From positions 62,001-126,000 of the forward strand of contig MKWG01000024.1 of assembly GCA_001899685.1 (NCBI GenBank): a stretch of 64,000 nucleotides of DNA, read 5' to 3'. Positions 18,449 through 26,255 of this stretch are shown here, one piece after another. Both the position numbers and the translations under genes were made by a program. This DNA comes from Sphingobacteriales bacterium 44-15. GTDB taxonomy: Bacteria; Bacteroidota; Bacteroidia; Chitinophagales; Chitinophagaceae. The notes beneath the pieces are model-generated. The model did no database searches. It was not told the DNA's origin and was given only the letters and a program-made list of their open reading frames with translations. Each line of letters begins with the position of its first letter. The stretch's first letter is position 1.

Positions 18449-19570
18449 TTACTGTTTATATATATCGCTTACTGAAAAGCGCTTTACGACTACTACACTT
18501 AAATGTGTCTTTTTTGACTGGCTGCCTGCACAGTATCCAAGCAATATATTTTTACCTGCGAAATGCATGGCAGTGTAACAATACCATCCATCCGGATCAG
18601 TTTCAATATTGCGGATATATTGCCAGGTATTGCCATCGTCTTTTGAAACAGCCAATGTCAGCGGTGTGCGTTTTCCTTTCATGGCAGGATCTTCTCCGCC
18701 ATTATTATTCCATGCTATCAGCAAATCACCTGTTGAGGGAATACGCTGGACGGTTGCCGGGGAGAGAGGGGATTTAATGCCGGTAGCTGTGCCGGGACTC
18801 CAGGTTTGCCCTTTATCTTTTGAATATGATTTGTACTGCACCCCAGCGCCGGCACGGATGATCATCATGATATCGCCATTGGTCAGTTCAATCACTCCCG
18901 GCTCCTGGAATACGACCTGTTCAGGATTGGGTACTGCGGCGCCGGCAGTCCAGGTTTTACCATTGTCATCTGAGTAATAGCTATACAACGTGGCATTATC
19001 GTGCCATTTGCTTTCCTCTGGCGTCTGGTGCAATGCCACAGCCATTAATAACCTCCCGTTCTTTAATTGTATTACCCTGTCGTTGTTAAGCACAAAATAA
19101 CCTTTCTTATCAGTTATGCAGGCAACAGGCTCACTCCAGGTTTGCGCTTCATCGGTTGAGATGCGCATCATAGGTATGCAGTCTGATCCGGAATTCTTTC
19201 TCAGGTAAAAAAGCGCGATTTGCCCGCTTTGTAATCGCAAGAGGGAAACAGACATTACATTCATTATCCCTTCTTTTTCCACTACTGTCTTATCCTCCGT
19301 GCTCCATGTTTTTCCACCGTCTTTAGATTCGCGGCTCGCAAGTTTAGCCGTAGCATGATCACTGCTTGAGTTGCCGTAGTACCGGCTGTAGATGAAAAGT
19401 ATTCTTCCGTCTTTTAAGGTGATGAAATCGCCTTCACTATTGCGCGGATTGTCCGGGCCCGGTTTGATTTTTAGTACCGGCTGAGCCCCGAATATTGCGG
19501 TCCGGCTGCTTTTGCAGGAAAAAGCTGTGAGCAGAAGAAAAATGAAGAAAGCATATTTGATTGGGTTCAT
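18449..19570 (-). CDS. Sialidase-like (BNR/Asp-box) exo-enzyme, lipoprotein
   Basis: A 373-residue protein of the sialidase superfamily (six-bladed propeller). Lipobox LTAFSC gives acylated Cys19, so it is membrane- or surface-anchored. Five Asp boxes are visible: SKDGGKTW, STDEAQTW, SDDNGKTW, SKDKGQTW and SKDDGNTW. An Arg triad cannot be confirmed by eye, although ILFIYSRYYG and VIELTNGDIMMIIRAG are plausible sites. Family members remove sialic acids or other acidic sugars, and some are glycan-binding only. No sialate-catabolism genes are nearby. Confidence 0.85.
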   Translation of the reverse strand: MNPIKYAFFIFLLLTAFSCKSSRTAIFGAQPVLKIKPGPDNPRNSEGDFITLKDGRILFIYSRYYGNSSSDHATAKLASRESKDGGKTWSTEDKTVVEKEGIMNVMSVSLLRLQSGQIALFYLRKNSGSDCIPMMRISTDEAQTWSEPVACITDKKGYFVLNNDRVIQLKNGRLLMAVALHQTPEESKWHDNATLYSYYSDDNGKTWTAGAAVPNPEQVVFQEPGVIELTNGDIMMIIRAGAGVQYKSYSKDKGQTWSPGTATGIKSPLSPATVQRIPSTGDLLIAWNNNGGEDPAMKGKRTPLTLAVSKDDGNTWQYIRNIETDPDGWYCYTAMHFAGKNILLGYCAGSQSKKTHLSVVVVKRFSVSDIYKQ

Positions 19571-19677
19571 GGATCCGAATATAGGAGATTTTTATGTTGC
19601 CGGGGAGTTCTGCTTTCTCCGGCGATAATTCAACCGGGCAAGAGATCTAACGACAAGGCTTCAGGCAGGGCTAAGCA

Positions 19678-19717
19678 AAAAGCGCAAGCCCACGGCATCC
19701 GCCTGGCCTGCGCTTTT
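19678..19717 (-). terminator. Intrinsic terminator after asd
   Basis: AAAAGCGCA (19678-19686) pairs with TGCGCTTTT (19709-19717) around a GC-rich loop. Read on the minus strand it follows the asd stop and ends in a T tract. Confidence 0.75.
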
Positions 19718-19736
19718 ATCAAAACTATCATATTAC

Positions 19737-20744
19737 TTACAACAAATCCTTCTCCACCAAATATTCAGCTATCTGTACCGCATTCGTAGCCGCACCTTTA
19801 CGAAGATTATCACTCACGATCCACATATTTAAAGTATTGGGCTGCGTTTCATCTCTCCTTAATCTCCCCACAAATACTTCATCCTTTTCATGCGCATCTT
19901 TAGGCATGGGATATACCGCGTTGGCGGGATCATCAGCTACTACCACACCCGGCGCTTTCTCTAAAAGACTTTTTACATCAGCCAGCTCAAAATCTTTTTC
20001 AAACTCCACGTTCACACTTTCGCTGTGGCCGCCCATTACCGGTATGCGAACCGTAGTAGCCGTTACGCGTATATTATCATCCCGCATGATCTTTTTGGTT
20101 TCATTCACCATTTTCATTTCTTCTTTGGTATAGCCATTGTCAATAAACACATCTATCTGCGGGATCACATTCAGGTCGATCGGGTATTTATATGCCATAG
20201 GATATTCGCCGTTCTCCCCTTTAACTGATTTATTTCTTTCTCCATGAAGCTGCTCTACCGCCTTTACTCCCGTGCCGGTCACACTCTGGTAAGTGCTTAC
20301 CACTATTCTTTTGATACCATATTTCTTATGCAGCGGGTTTAAAGCCACCACCATTTGTATGGTTGAGCAATTGGGGTTTGCGATTATTTTATCTTCTTTG
20401 GTCAGGGCATCTGCATTTATTTCAGGCACCACCAGTTTTTTAGTAGGATCCATACGCCAGGCCGAAGAGTTGTCAATGACAGTTATACCTGCTGCGGCAA
20501 ACTGTGGCGCAAGGGCAAGAGAAGTGCTTCCGCCGGCAGAAAATATAGCCACATCCGGTTTTGCTGCGATAGCATCAGCCGCACCCACTACCTTATACTT
20601 CTTACCCCTGAACTCTACTTCCTTTCCGATTGATTTTTCTGAAGCAACGGGGATCAGTTCCGTAACCGGGAAATTCCTTTCTGCAAGAACCTGTAACATT
20701 TTAGAGCCTACTAAGCCGGTGGCTCCTACTACCGCAACTTTCAT
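19737..20744 (-). CDS. asd: Aspartate-semialdehyde dehydrogenase
   Basis: Reduces aspartyl phosphate to aspartate semialdehyde with NADPH, the branch point to diaminopimelate/lysine, threonine and methionine. The 335-residue protein shows the NADP loop VGATGLVGSKM (6-16), the catalytic Cys127 in ANPNCSTIQM, and the conserved substrate/base region RIPVMGGHSESVNVEFE. It stands alone, with its own terminator downstream and another transcription unit's terminator just upstream. Confidence 0.97.
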   Translation of the reverse strand: MKVAVVGATGLVGSKMLQVLAERNFPVTELIPVASEKSIGKEVEFRGKKYKVVGAADAIAAKPDVAIFSAGGSTSLALAPQFAAAGITVIDNSSAWRMDPTKKLVVPEINADALTKEDKIIANPNCSTIQMVVALNPLHKKYGIKRIVVSTYQSVTGTGVKAVEQLHGERNKSVKGENGEYPMAYKYPIDLNVIPQIDVFIDNGYTKEEMKMVNETKKIMRDDNIRVTATTVRIPVMGGHSESVNVEFEKDFELADVKSLLEKAPGVVVADDPANAVYPMPKDAHEKDEVFVGRLRRDETQPNTLNMWIVSDNLRKGAATNAVQIAEYLVEKDLL

Positions 20745-20783
20745 TTTGGTTTGTTTTTAGTTTTAATATAATGAAAAATAAAA

Positions 20784-20809
20784 AAGCCTTTCCATTCAGG
20801 AAAGGCCTT
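20784..20809 (-). terminator. Intrinsic terminator of the small transcript upstream of asd
   Basis: On the minus strand, AAGGCCTTTCC loops back to GGAAAGGCTT and is followed by TTTTATTTTT. It lies 29 bp after the stop of the 20-codon ORF and about 40 bp before the asd start. Confidence 0.75.
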
Positions 20810-20837
20810 GAATATATTTTGTCATACAATACACTTC

Positions 20838-20900
20838 TTAACCTTTCCTGGTGAGGAATTGTTTCTTTGTGCGCTTTGTATGTTTTATCATCTTTGTCAT
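20838..20900 (-). CDS. Candidate 20-residue Lys/Arg-rich small protein (or part of an ncRNA)
   Basis: The ORF MTKMIKHTKRTKKQFLTRKG has 9 Lys/Arg in 20 residues, a composition seen in tiny ribosome-associated proteins, though I do not recognise the family. It is bracketed by a consensus promoter (TTTG-N20-TACCTTTG, 20941-20910) and an intrinsic terminator (20784-20809), so a transcript of roughly 120 nt is well supported even if translation is not. The box-to-ATG distance of 9 nt implies a very short leader. A longer ORF in another frame covers the same bases but is not favoured, since it would start above the promoter and run through the terminator. Confidence 0.45.
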   Translation of the reverse strand: MTKMIKHTKRTKKQFLTRKG

Positions 20901-20909
20901 GAACGGCGG

Positions 20910-20941
20910 CAAAGGTAACTGGTGTTTTGGATTCTTCCAAA
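20910..20941 (-). promoter_or_regulatory. Consensus promoter for the small transcript
   Basis: On the minus strand TTTG (20941-20938), a 20-bp spacer and TACCTTTG (20917-20910) match the Bacteroidota -33/-7 consensus at both elements. The gap 20745-21060 holds this unit, a repeat and the promoter of the next gene. Confidence 0.7.
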
Positions 20942-20942
20942 A

Positions 20943-21022
20943 AAAAGGGGTAAGGAGTAAGGCATAGGGTATACGGCACTATACCTTACTCCTCATACCC
21001 ACCCCTTACTCCCTATCCCTCT
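20943..21022. repeat. Intergenic hairpin repeat, GGGGTAAG subtype, copy 5
   Basis: GGGGTAAGGAGTAAGGCATAGGG on the left faces TATACCTTACTCCTCATACCC and ACCCCTTACTCCCTATCCC on the right, a strong imperfect hairpin between divergent units. Confidence 0.6.
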
Positions 21023-21031
21023 TTAATTCTA

Positions 21032-21039
21032 TACATTTG
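21032..21039 (+). promoter_or_regulatory. -7 box (TACATTTG) of the FMN-dependent synthase-like gene
   Basis: Exact TAnnTTTG, 21 bp before the ATG at 21061. An in-frame TTG at 21037 lies inside this box, which argues against it as a start. Confidence 0.6.
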
Positions 21040-21060
21040 TACCTCTTCAAAAAGTACGAC

Positions 21061-22644
21061 ATGCGCAGGGGATTTATAATTACGGCTTTAATAGCGATAG
21101 TCATTGCGGTACTTCTTGTGTATTGGGTAAGTGAATGGTGGCTGATATTGTTAGGGATAGTGCTGTTACTGACCGGGATGGGCATATATGATATGCTCCA
21201 GACCAGGCATTCTATTATGCGCACCTACCCGGTGCTTGGCAGGATGCGGTATTGGATGGAGGACCTGCGTCCTAAAATGTATCAGTATTTTGTGGAATCG
21301 GATATTGATGGCCGCCCTATTAACCGTATTGACCGGTCTACTATTTATCAGCGTGCCAAGCGGCAGATTGATACTATGCCATTCGGCACTCCTTTGAATG
21401 TGTACGAGGAAGGTTACGAATGGATGAGCCATTCCATTGCGCCTAAAGATTTTAATACGCTGGATCATAATCCAAGGGTGATGATCGGCAACAAAGATTG
21501 CTCCCAGCCTTATTCTGCAAGCATTTTTAATGTCTCAGCCATGAGCTTTGGCTCGCTCAGCCCCAATGCTATTGAAGCATTGAATGCCGGTGCGAAGATC
21601 GGAGGGTTTGCACATAATACTGGAGAAGGAGGTATTAGCCCTTATCATTTAAAGCACGGCGGGGATATTATCTGGCAGATAGGCACCGGGTATTTCGGCT
21701 GCAGGGATGAGCACGGGCTTTTTTCAAAAGAAATATTCAAAAAAAATGTAAGCAAGCCACAGATCAAAATGGTGGAGCTAAAGATCTCACAGGGCGCAAA
21801 GCCGGGGCATGGGGGAATATTGCCTGCGAAGAAAAATACACCGGAAATCGCCGCTATCAGGCATGTTGAGCCCTATACCACCGTTTATTCGCCGCCCTAT
21901 CATAGCGCTTTCAGCACCCCTGAAGGGCTTATACATTTTATACAGGAATTGCGAACTTTATCCGGCGGCAAGCCAACCGGATTTAAATTATGTATCGGCA
22001 AAAAGAGCGAATTTGTAGGTGTATGCAAAGCCATGGTAGCGCTTGATATATATCCTGATTTTATCACTGTAGACGGAGGAGAAGGAGGGACAGGCGCGGC
22101 GCCCCAGGAGTTTTCCAACTACGTTGGCGCACCTATGATGGACGGGCTGGCTTTTGTGCACAACATGCTGGTGGGCTTCGGGATAAGGCATCATATTACG
22201 GTAATAGCTTCAGGGAAGATACTCTCCGGCTTTCACCTGCTGAGAGCAATAGCCCTGGGAGCCGATGCCTGCAACAGCGCAAGAGCCATGATGATGGCGA
22301 TTGGTTGTATACAGGCGCTGCAATGCAATACCAATAAATGCCCTACGGGCGTTGCCACACAGGATCCTTCCCTTACAGTGGGACTGGTAGTAGAAGATAA
22401 AAAACAACGGGTAGCCAACTACCATGAAGATACTATCAAGACTTTTATTGAGCTTACAGGTGCTGCCGGGCTCGATAATTATAAGCAGCTCACCCGTTCG
22501 CATATTTACCGCCGCGTGTTTATGAATGAGGTAAGAACATTTGAAGATATTTTCCCTTCGCTGGAACCAGGTTGTCTTCTCCGGGGAAATATCCCGGAAA
22601 AATATAAGCAGGATATGGAAGCTGCAAGGGCGGATAAGTGGTAA
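21061..22644 (+). CDS. FMN-binding glutamate-synthase-family protein, membrane-anchored
   Basis: A 527-residue protein with two N-terminal hydrophobic helices (about 5-20 and 27-45) followed by a glutamate synthase GltB-type FMN/Fe-S barrel. Visible are GNKDCSQPYSASIFNVSAMSFGSLS, ENTGEGG-like HNTGEGGISPYH, PGHGGILP, FITVDGGEGGTGAAP, and a Cys cluster in CIQALQCNTNKCPTGVATQ that would hold a [3Fe-4S] centre. It lacks the glutamine amidotransferase domain, so it is not a complete glutamate synthase; such stand-alone proteins are uncharacterised oxidoreductases. ATG 21061 is chosen because an earlier TTG falls in the -7 box. Confidence 0.9.
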   Translation: MRRGFIITALIAIVIAVLLVYWVSEWWLILLGIVLLLTGMGIYDMLQTRHSIMRTYPVLGRMRYWMEDLRPKMYQYFVESDIDGRPINRIDRSTIYQRAKRQIDTMPFGTPLNVYEEGYEWMSHSIAPKDFNTLDHNPRVMIGNKDCSQPYSASIFNVSAMSFGSLSPNAIEALNAGAKIGGFAHNTGEGGISPYHLKHGGDIIWQIGTGYFGCRDEHGLFSKEIFKKNVSKPQIKMVELKISQGAKPGHGGILPAKKNTPEIAAIRHVEPYTTVYSPPYHSAFSTPEGLIHFIQELRTLSGGKPTGFKLCIGKKSEFVGVCKAMVALDIYPDFITVDGGEGGTGAAPQEFSNYVGAPMMDGLAFVHNMLVGFGIRHHITVIASGKILSGFHLLRAIALGADACNSARAMMMAIGCIQALQCNTNKCPTGVATQDPSLTVGLVVEDKKQRVANYHEDTIKTFIELTGAAGLDNYKQLTRSHIYRRVFMNEVRTFEDIFPSLEPGCLLRGNIPEKYKQDMEAARADKW

Positions 22645-22742
22645 GTGATAAGGGGTAAGACAGGCAGCCTTTCACGTTTAACCTTTCACATCTCACGTCT
22701 GACGTTTGTCATCTCATTCACCATTCACCCTTTCCCATTCAC
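22641..22742. repeat. Intergenic hairpin repeat, copy 6
   Basis: Left part AAGTGATAAGGGGTAAGACAGG; right part TTTCACGTTTAACC, TCTCACGTCTGACG, CATCTCATTCACC. It fills the gap between two convergent genes. Confidence 0.55.
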
Positions 22743-24032
22743 CTATTTCAGCCGCTTCACTTTCACCATTTCAATGCGGGTGTCGCTTACGTTGATGATG
22801 TCAAATTCATAACTGTCAATAATGATCCTTTCTTTTATTTTGGGGATCATCTCATGATTGTTGATGATATAGCCCGAAAGTGTTTCAGATCCGGCCTCAT
22901 TAAAGTCGAAATGATATTTTTTGTTGAGGTAATCAAGCTCCATTCTCCCGGAAAAAATGAATTCATTGTCAGCAATTTGCTTTTCCACGAACCTGTCGGT
23001 GTCGTATTCATCCCGTATTTCCCCAAAAATTTCCTCAAGCAGGTCTTCCATAGTAATGATCCCGGCAGTGCCTCCAAACTCATCCACTACCCAGGCTATG
23101 CTTTTTTGCTCTTTTGTAAACTTGCTGATAAGATCCGTTGCACTCATACTTTCAGGTACGGCCGGGATCGGCATGAGGATGGCTTTGATGTCGGTTGGGT
23201 TTTTGAACAGCTCAATCTGATGCACATAGCCGAGAATATTATCAATATTCTCCTGGTATACTACCAGCCTGCTTAATTTGGTTTCGATAAATTTTTTCTT
23301 AACCTCTTCTATAGAAGAAGCAATATCTACTGACTCAATTTCCTTCCGGGGAATAAGGCATTGTCTTATTTTAACGGAAGGCAGCAGCAGCGCATTTTCA
23401 AAAAGCTGGGTGTTGATATCCTGTGAGCCGTCGGACTGATCCTTGTTTTGCTGCACAAATGTCTCCAGATCAACCGCGATTATGGAATCTTTCTGCTCAG
23501 CCATCCTCACGTTGAAGAGGTATTTCAAAAACCATTCTGACAAGCTGATGAAGAATGAAGCTACGGGATAAAGCAACCCGTGAAAAAAATCAAGTACGCC
23601 TAATTGGGCAAAGAGCGATAAAACAGAATCATTCTTCGCACGGAAAAAAGCCTTAAAAGAAAATAGTATTATGATGAGAATGAGGGATGAAAGCAGGGTT
23701 TCAAAGATCAGTCTCAGGTATTTAATATATGCAGAGAAAGATGAGCTCAGATGTTGTTCTATATAATCCCAGAGAGGGGATAAAACCTGGCCCACCAGTA
23801 ATCCGTATATTACTATACTAAGGGTAAGTCCCAAAATAGTTGTTCCGGTAAACCTTACGGGATGGTCAAGCAACTGAGCCAGAACTCTTCCGCTCCGCAG
23901 CCCCTGTTTTCTTTTTAATTCAAATGAAAACTTGTTGGCAGAAATGAATGCAACCTGTATACCGGCAAAAAAGCCTACAAACAGAAGGGTAATGATGATC
24001 CCGATAATCTTTAAAAGCCCAAATTCATTCAT
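22743..24032 (-). CDS. Hemolysin-family CNNM/CBS-domain membrane protein
   Basis: A 429-residue protein with a DUF21 (CNNM) transmembrane domain (helices about 8-30, 62-85, 108-130 and 145-165), two CBS domains (about 215-335, including MPIPAVPESMSATDLISKF and WVVDEFGGTAGIITMEDLLEEIFGEI), and a C-terminal CorC_HlyC domain (about 350-425). The family is linked to Mg2+/Co2+ efflux and, in Bacteroidota, includes GldE, a gliding lipoprotein-stabilising homologue. The present sequence could be that homologue, but I cannot separate it from other CNNM proteins by eye. An exact TATTTTTG -7 box lies at 24047-24040, 7 nt before the ATG. Confidence 0.88.
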   Translation of the reverse strand: MNEFGLLKIIGIIITLLFVGFFAGIQVAFISANKFSFELKRKQGLRSGRVLAQLLDHPVRFTGTTILGLTLSIVIYGLLVGQVLSPLWDYIEQHLSSSFSAYIKYLRLIFETLLSSLILIIILFSFKAFFRAKNDSVLSLFAQLGVLDFFHGLLYPVASFFISLSEWFLKYLFNVRMAEQKDSIIAVDLETFVQQNKDQSDGSQDINTQLFENALLLPSVKIRQCLIPRKEIESVDIASSIEEVKKKFIETKLSRLVVYQENIDNILGYVHQIELFKNPTDIKAILMPIPAVPESMSATDLISKFTKEQKSIAWVVDEFGGTAGIITMEDLLEEIFGEIRDEYDTDRFVEKQIADNEFIFSGRMELDYLNKKYHFDFNEAGSETLSGYIINNHEMIPKIKERIIIDSYEFDIINVSDTRIEMVKVKRLK

Positions 24033-24039
24033 AGTTGTT

Positions 24040-24047
24040 CAAAAATA
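24040..24047 (-). promoter_or_regulatory. -7 box (TATTTTTG) of the CNNM/CBS gene
   Basis: Exact TAnnTTTG, 7 nt before the ATG at 24032, so the leader would be only a few bases. Confidence 0.5.
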
Positions 24048-24098
24048 ATCATTTGAAGTAATTTTTTGCAGTAAAGACATTGAAAATTACCATATTAT

Positions 24099-24160
24099 AA
24101 GTGGTAAGTGATAAGGGATAAGGGGTGCGTTTATCGTTGACGTCTCACATCTCACGTTTA
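24099..24160. repeat. Intergenic hairpin repeat, copy 7
   Basis: AAGTGGTAAGTGATAAGGGATAAGGGG followed by GACGTCTCACATCTCACGTTTA. It lies between gmk and the CNNM gene, both on the minus strand. Confidence 0.5.
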
Positions 24161-24198
24161 ATATAGCAGCCGCCTTAAAACCCGTCAGGCGTGAGAAT

Positions 24199-24771
24199 TT
24201 ACTGGTCTGTATAAGTATTGATCAGCTTTTCAGTTTCAGCGCAGGCAGTCTGCAGATCACTGTTTACCACAGTATGATTAAAATGATCTTTAAAAGAAAG
24301 TTCGTAAGAGGCTTTATTTACTCTCGCAGCAAGAGACTCGGCCGTTTCCGTTCCCCTGCTTTCCAGTCTTTTCTTCAGCTCTTTTACCGACGGGGGCTGG
24401 ATAAAAATGGACAATGAGCATTCGGGGTATCGCTCCTGGATCCTCAGAGCGCCTTTCACATCAATATCAAGCACAGGCGTTTTCCCTTCTGCCCAGATCC
24501 TTTCTATTTCAGACTGCAGGGTGCCATAGTATTTGCCTTCATATACCATTTCCCACTCCACAAATTCATTGTTATGGATCTTTGTTTTAAACAGATCCTC
24601 TCCTATAAAATAATAATCTTTTTCATTTACTTCTCCTTCCCTCGCTTTCCGGGTAGTAGCAGAAATGGAGAAGTCCAGCTTTTGCGGGTATTTTTTTAAA
24701 AGATAACGGACAATAGAAGTCTTGCCGGCTCCTGAAGGTGCAGTAATGATGATGATTTTGTTTGAGCTCAT
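24199..24771 (-). CDS. gmk: Guanylate kinase
   Basis: Phosphorylates GMP to GDP with ATP. The 190-residue protein has the P-loop APSGAGKTS (11-19), the GMP-binding stretch SATTRKAREGEVNEKDYYF, and YGT with DIDVKGALRIQ, all diagnostic. Length matches the family. It is read in the same direction as murA, 96 bp downstream, with a hairpin repeat between, so they may be separate transcripts. Confidence 0.97.
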   Translation of the reverse strand: MSSNKIIIITAPSGAGKTSIVRYLLKKYPQKLDFSISATTRKAREGEVNEKDYYFIGEDLFKTKIHNNEFVEWEMVYEGKYYGTLQSEIERIWAEGKTPVLDIDVKGALRIQERYPECSLSIFIQPPSVKELKKRLESRGTETAESLAARVNKASYELSFKDHFNHTVVNSDLQTACAETEKLINTYTDQ

Positions 24772-24810
24772 ACAGTGATGCTTACCCCGTTTCTAAAGAC
24801 AATAATTTTG

Positions 24811-24866
24811 TGGTAAGTGAAACGTGAAACGACAAACGTGAAACACACTCTCACCTTTCACGCCCC
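24811..24866. repeat. Intergenic hairpin repeat, copy 8
   Basis: AAGTGAAACGTGAAACGACAAACGTGAAAC followed by CTCACCTTTCACG; the CGTGAAA/TTTCACG pair can form a short stem. It lies between gmk and murA. Confidence 0.55.
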
Positions 24867-24867
24867 C

Positions 24868-26172
24868 TCATATCCGCCTGATTCCGGCTCCCAGAGCTGT
24901 CAATCGCTGATCAATATACTGATAGCCGCGGTCAATCTGCTCTATGTTTTGAATAATGCTTTTTCCTTCGGCACTTAGCGCTGCAATCAGCAGCGCTACA
25001 CCTGCCCTGATATCGGGACTGCTCATCGTGATACCTCTCAGTTGCTGTTCCCGTCCCAGCCCGATGACCGCAGCACGGTGCGGATCGCACAATATGATCT
25101 GGGCGCCCATGTCTATCAGCTTGTCAACGAAGAACAGCCTGCTCTCAAACATTTTCTGATGTATAAGCACCGATCCCCTTGCCTGTGTAGCCACCACTAA
25201 TATTATGCTCAGCAGGTCCGGGGTGAAGCCCGGCCAGGGATGGTCATAAATGGTCATTACAGAGCCGTCTAAAAAAGTCTGGATCTCATATACCTCCTGT
25301 TCAGGGATATGAATATCATCTCCGTTAATTTCCATCCGGATGCCCAGTTGGCGGAACTTATCCGGGATCTGCCCCAGGTGGGCTACACCTGCATTTTTGA
25401 TAATAATATCACTTTGGGTCATAGCGGCAAGCCCGATAAAAGAGCCTACTTCTATCATATCGGGCAGCATAGCATGTGATGTCCCGGAAAGCGATCCCAC
25501 TCCTTCTATAGTCAATAAATTAGACCCCACGCCGCTTATTTTAGCGCCCATCCTGTTCAGCATCCGGCACAGTTGCTGAAGATAAGGCTCGCATGCGGCA
25601 TTATAAATGGTAGTCATTCCTTCTGCCAGCACTGCTGCCATTACAATATTGGCAGTACCCGTTACCGATGGCTCGTCCAGCAGCATATAAGCGCCGGAAA
25701 GCCGTGCAGCTTCAAGATGGAAGAAACCATCTTCAGGATGGTAATTAAAAGTAGCGCCCAGCTTTTCGAAGCCTATAATATGAGTGTCGAGCCGGCGCCT
25801 GCCTATTTTGTCTCCACCCGGTTTGGGAATAAATGCTTTTTTAAAACGTGCCAGCAGCGGACCCGCCAGCATCACAGATCCGCGAAGGCGCCCGCTTTTT
25901 TTGCGGTAAGATTCACTGCGCAGGTAATCCACATTCACATCATCTGCCTGGAAGATACAGGTATGCCTGTCTTTTCTTTCTACTTTCACCTGCATCTCCT
26001 GCAGCAATTCGATCAGCAGGTTCACGTCAAGGATATCCGGTATATTGCTGATGGTCACTTTTTCCGGCGTCAGCAGTACTGCGCTGATGATCTGCAGCGC
26101 TTCATTTTTGGCGCCCTGGGGAGTAATTTCTCCCTTTAGCCGCTGCCCGCCTGTTACTTCAAAGGAATGCAT
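24868..26172 (-). CDS. murA: UDP-N-acetylglucosamine 1-carboxyvinyltransferase MurA (Asp at the catalytic Cys)
   Basis: First committed step of peptidoglycan synthesis: transfers enolpyruvate from PEP to UDP-GlcNAc. The protein has 434 residues from the ATG at 26172 (a TTG at 26193 lies in the -7 box TATATTTG). The two-domain EPT fold is clear: GGQRLKGEITPQGAKNEAL at the N-terminus and QIDRGYQYIDQRLTALGA at the end. In the catalytic loop, PGGDKIGRRRLDTHI, Asp121 occupies the position of E. coli Cys115. That substitution is known to keep activity while preventing covalent attack by fosfomycin. Confidence 0.95.
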   Translation of the reverse strand: MHSFEVTGGQRLKGEITPQGAKNEALQIISAVLLTPEKVTISNIPDILDVNLLIELLQEMQVKVERKDRHTCIFQADDVNVDYLRSESYRKKSGRLRGSVMLAGPLLARFKKAFIPKPGGDKIGRRRLDTHIIGFEKLGATFNYHPEDGFFHLEAARLSGAYMLLDEPSVTGTANIVMAAVLAEGMTTIYNAACEPYLQQLCRMLNRMGAKISGVGSNLLTIEGVGSLSGTSHAMLPDMIEVGSFIGLAAMTQSDIIIKNAGVAHLGQIPDKFRQLGIRMEINGDDIHIPEQEVYEIQTFLDGSVMTIYDHPWPGFTPDLLSIILVVATQARGSVLIHQKMFESRLFFVDKLIDMGAQIILCDPHRAAVIGLGREQQLRGITMSSPDIRAGVALLIAALSAEGKSIIQNIEQIDRGYQYIDQRLTALGAGIRRI

Positions 26173-26190
26173 GGTTTGATAGAATGTTTG

Positions 26191-26198
26191 CAAATATA
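26191..26198 (-). promoter_or_regulatory. -7 box (TATATTTG) of murA
   Basis: Exact TAnnTTTG 18 nt before the murA ATG. A TTTG lies 17 bp upstream (26219-26216), slightly close for a -33 element and inside the terminator hairpin. Confidence 0.55.
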
Positions 26199-26199
26199 A

Positions 26200-26229
26200 A
26201 ACCCCGGCATTGGTTCAAAACCACCGGGG
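26200..26229. terminator. Intrinsic terminator between DUF4290 gene and murA
   Basis: AACCCCGG pairs with CCGGGGTT around a loop that itself holds GGTT/AACC, with A/T runs outside. On the minus strand it ends the DUF4290 transcript. Confidence 0.75.
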
Positions 26230-26255
26230 TTATATTATTTTTAGCAGTACAGATG

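Noticed and set aside
20701-20979. 92-residue minus-strand frame between asd and the next gene
   Set aside because: It starts above the consensus promoter and crosses the terminator; the 20-codon frame inside it fits these signals better.
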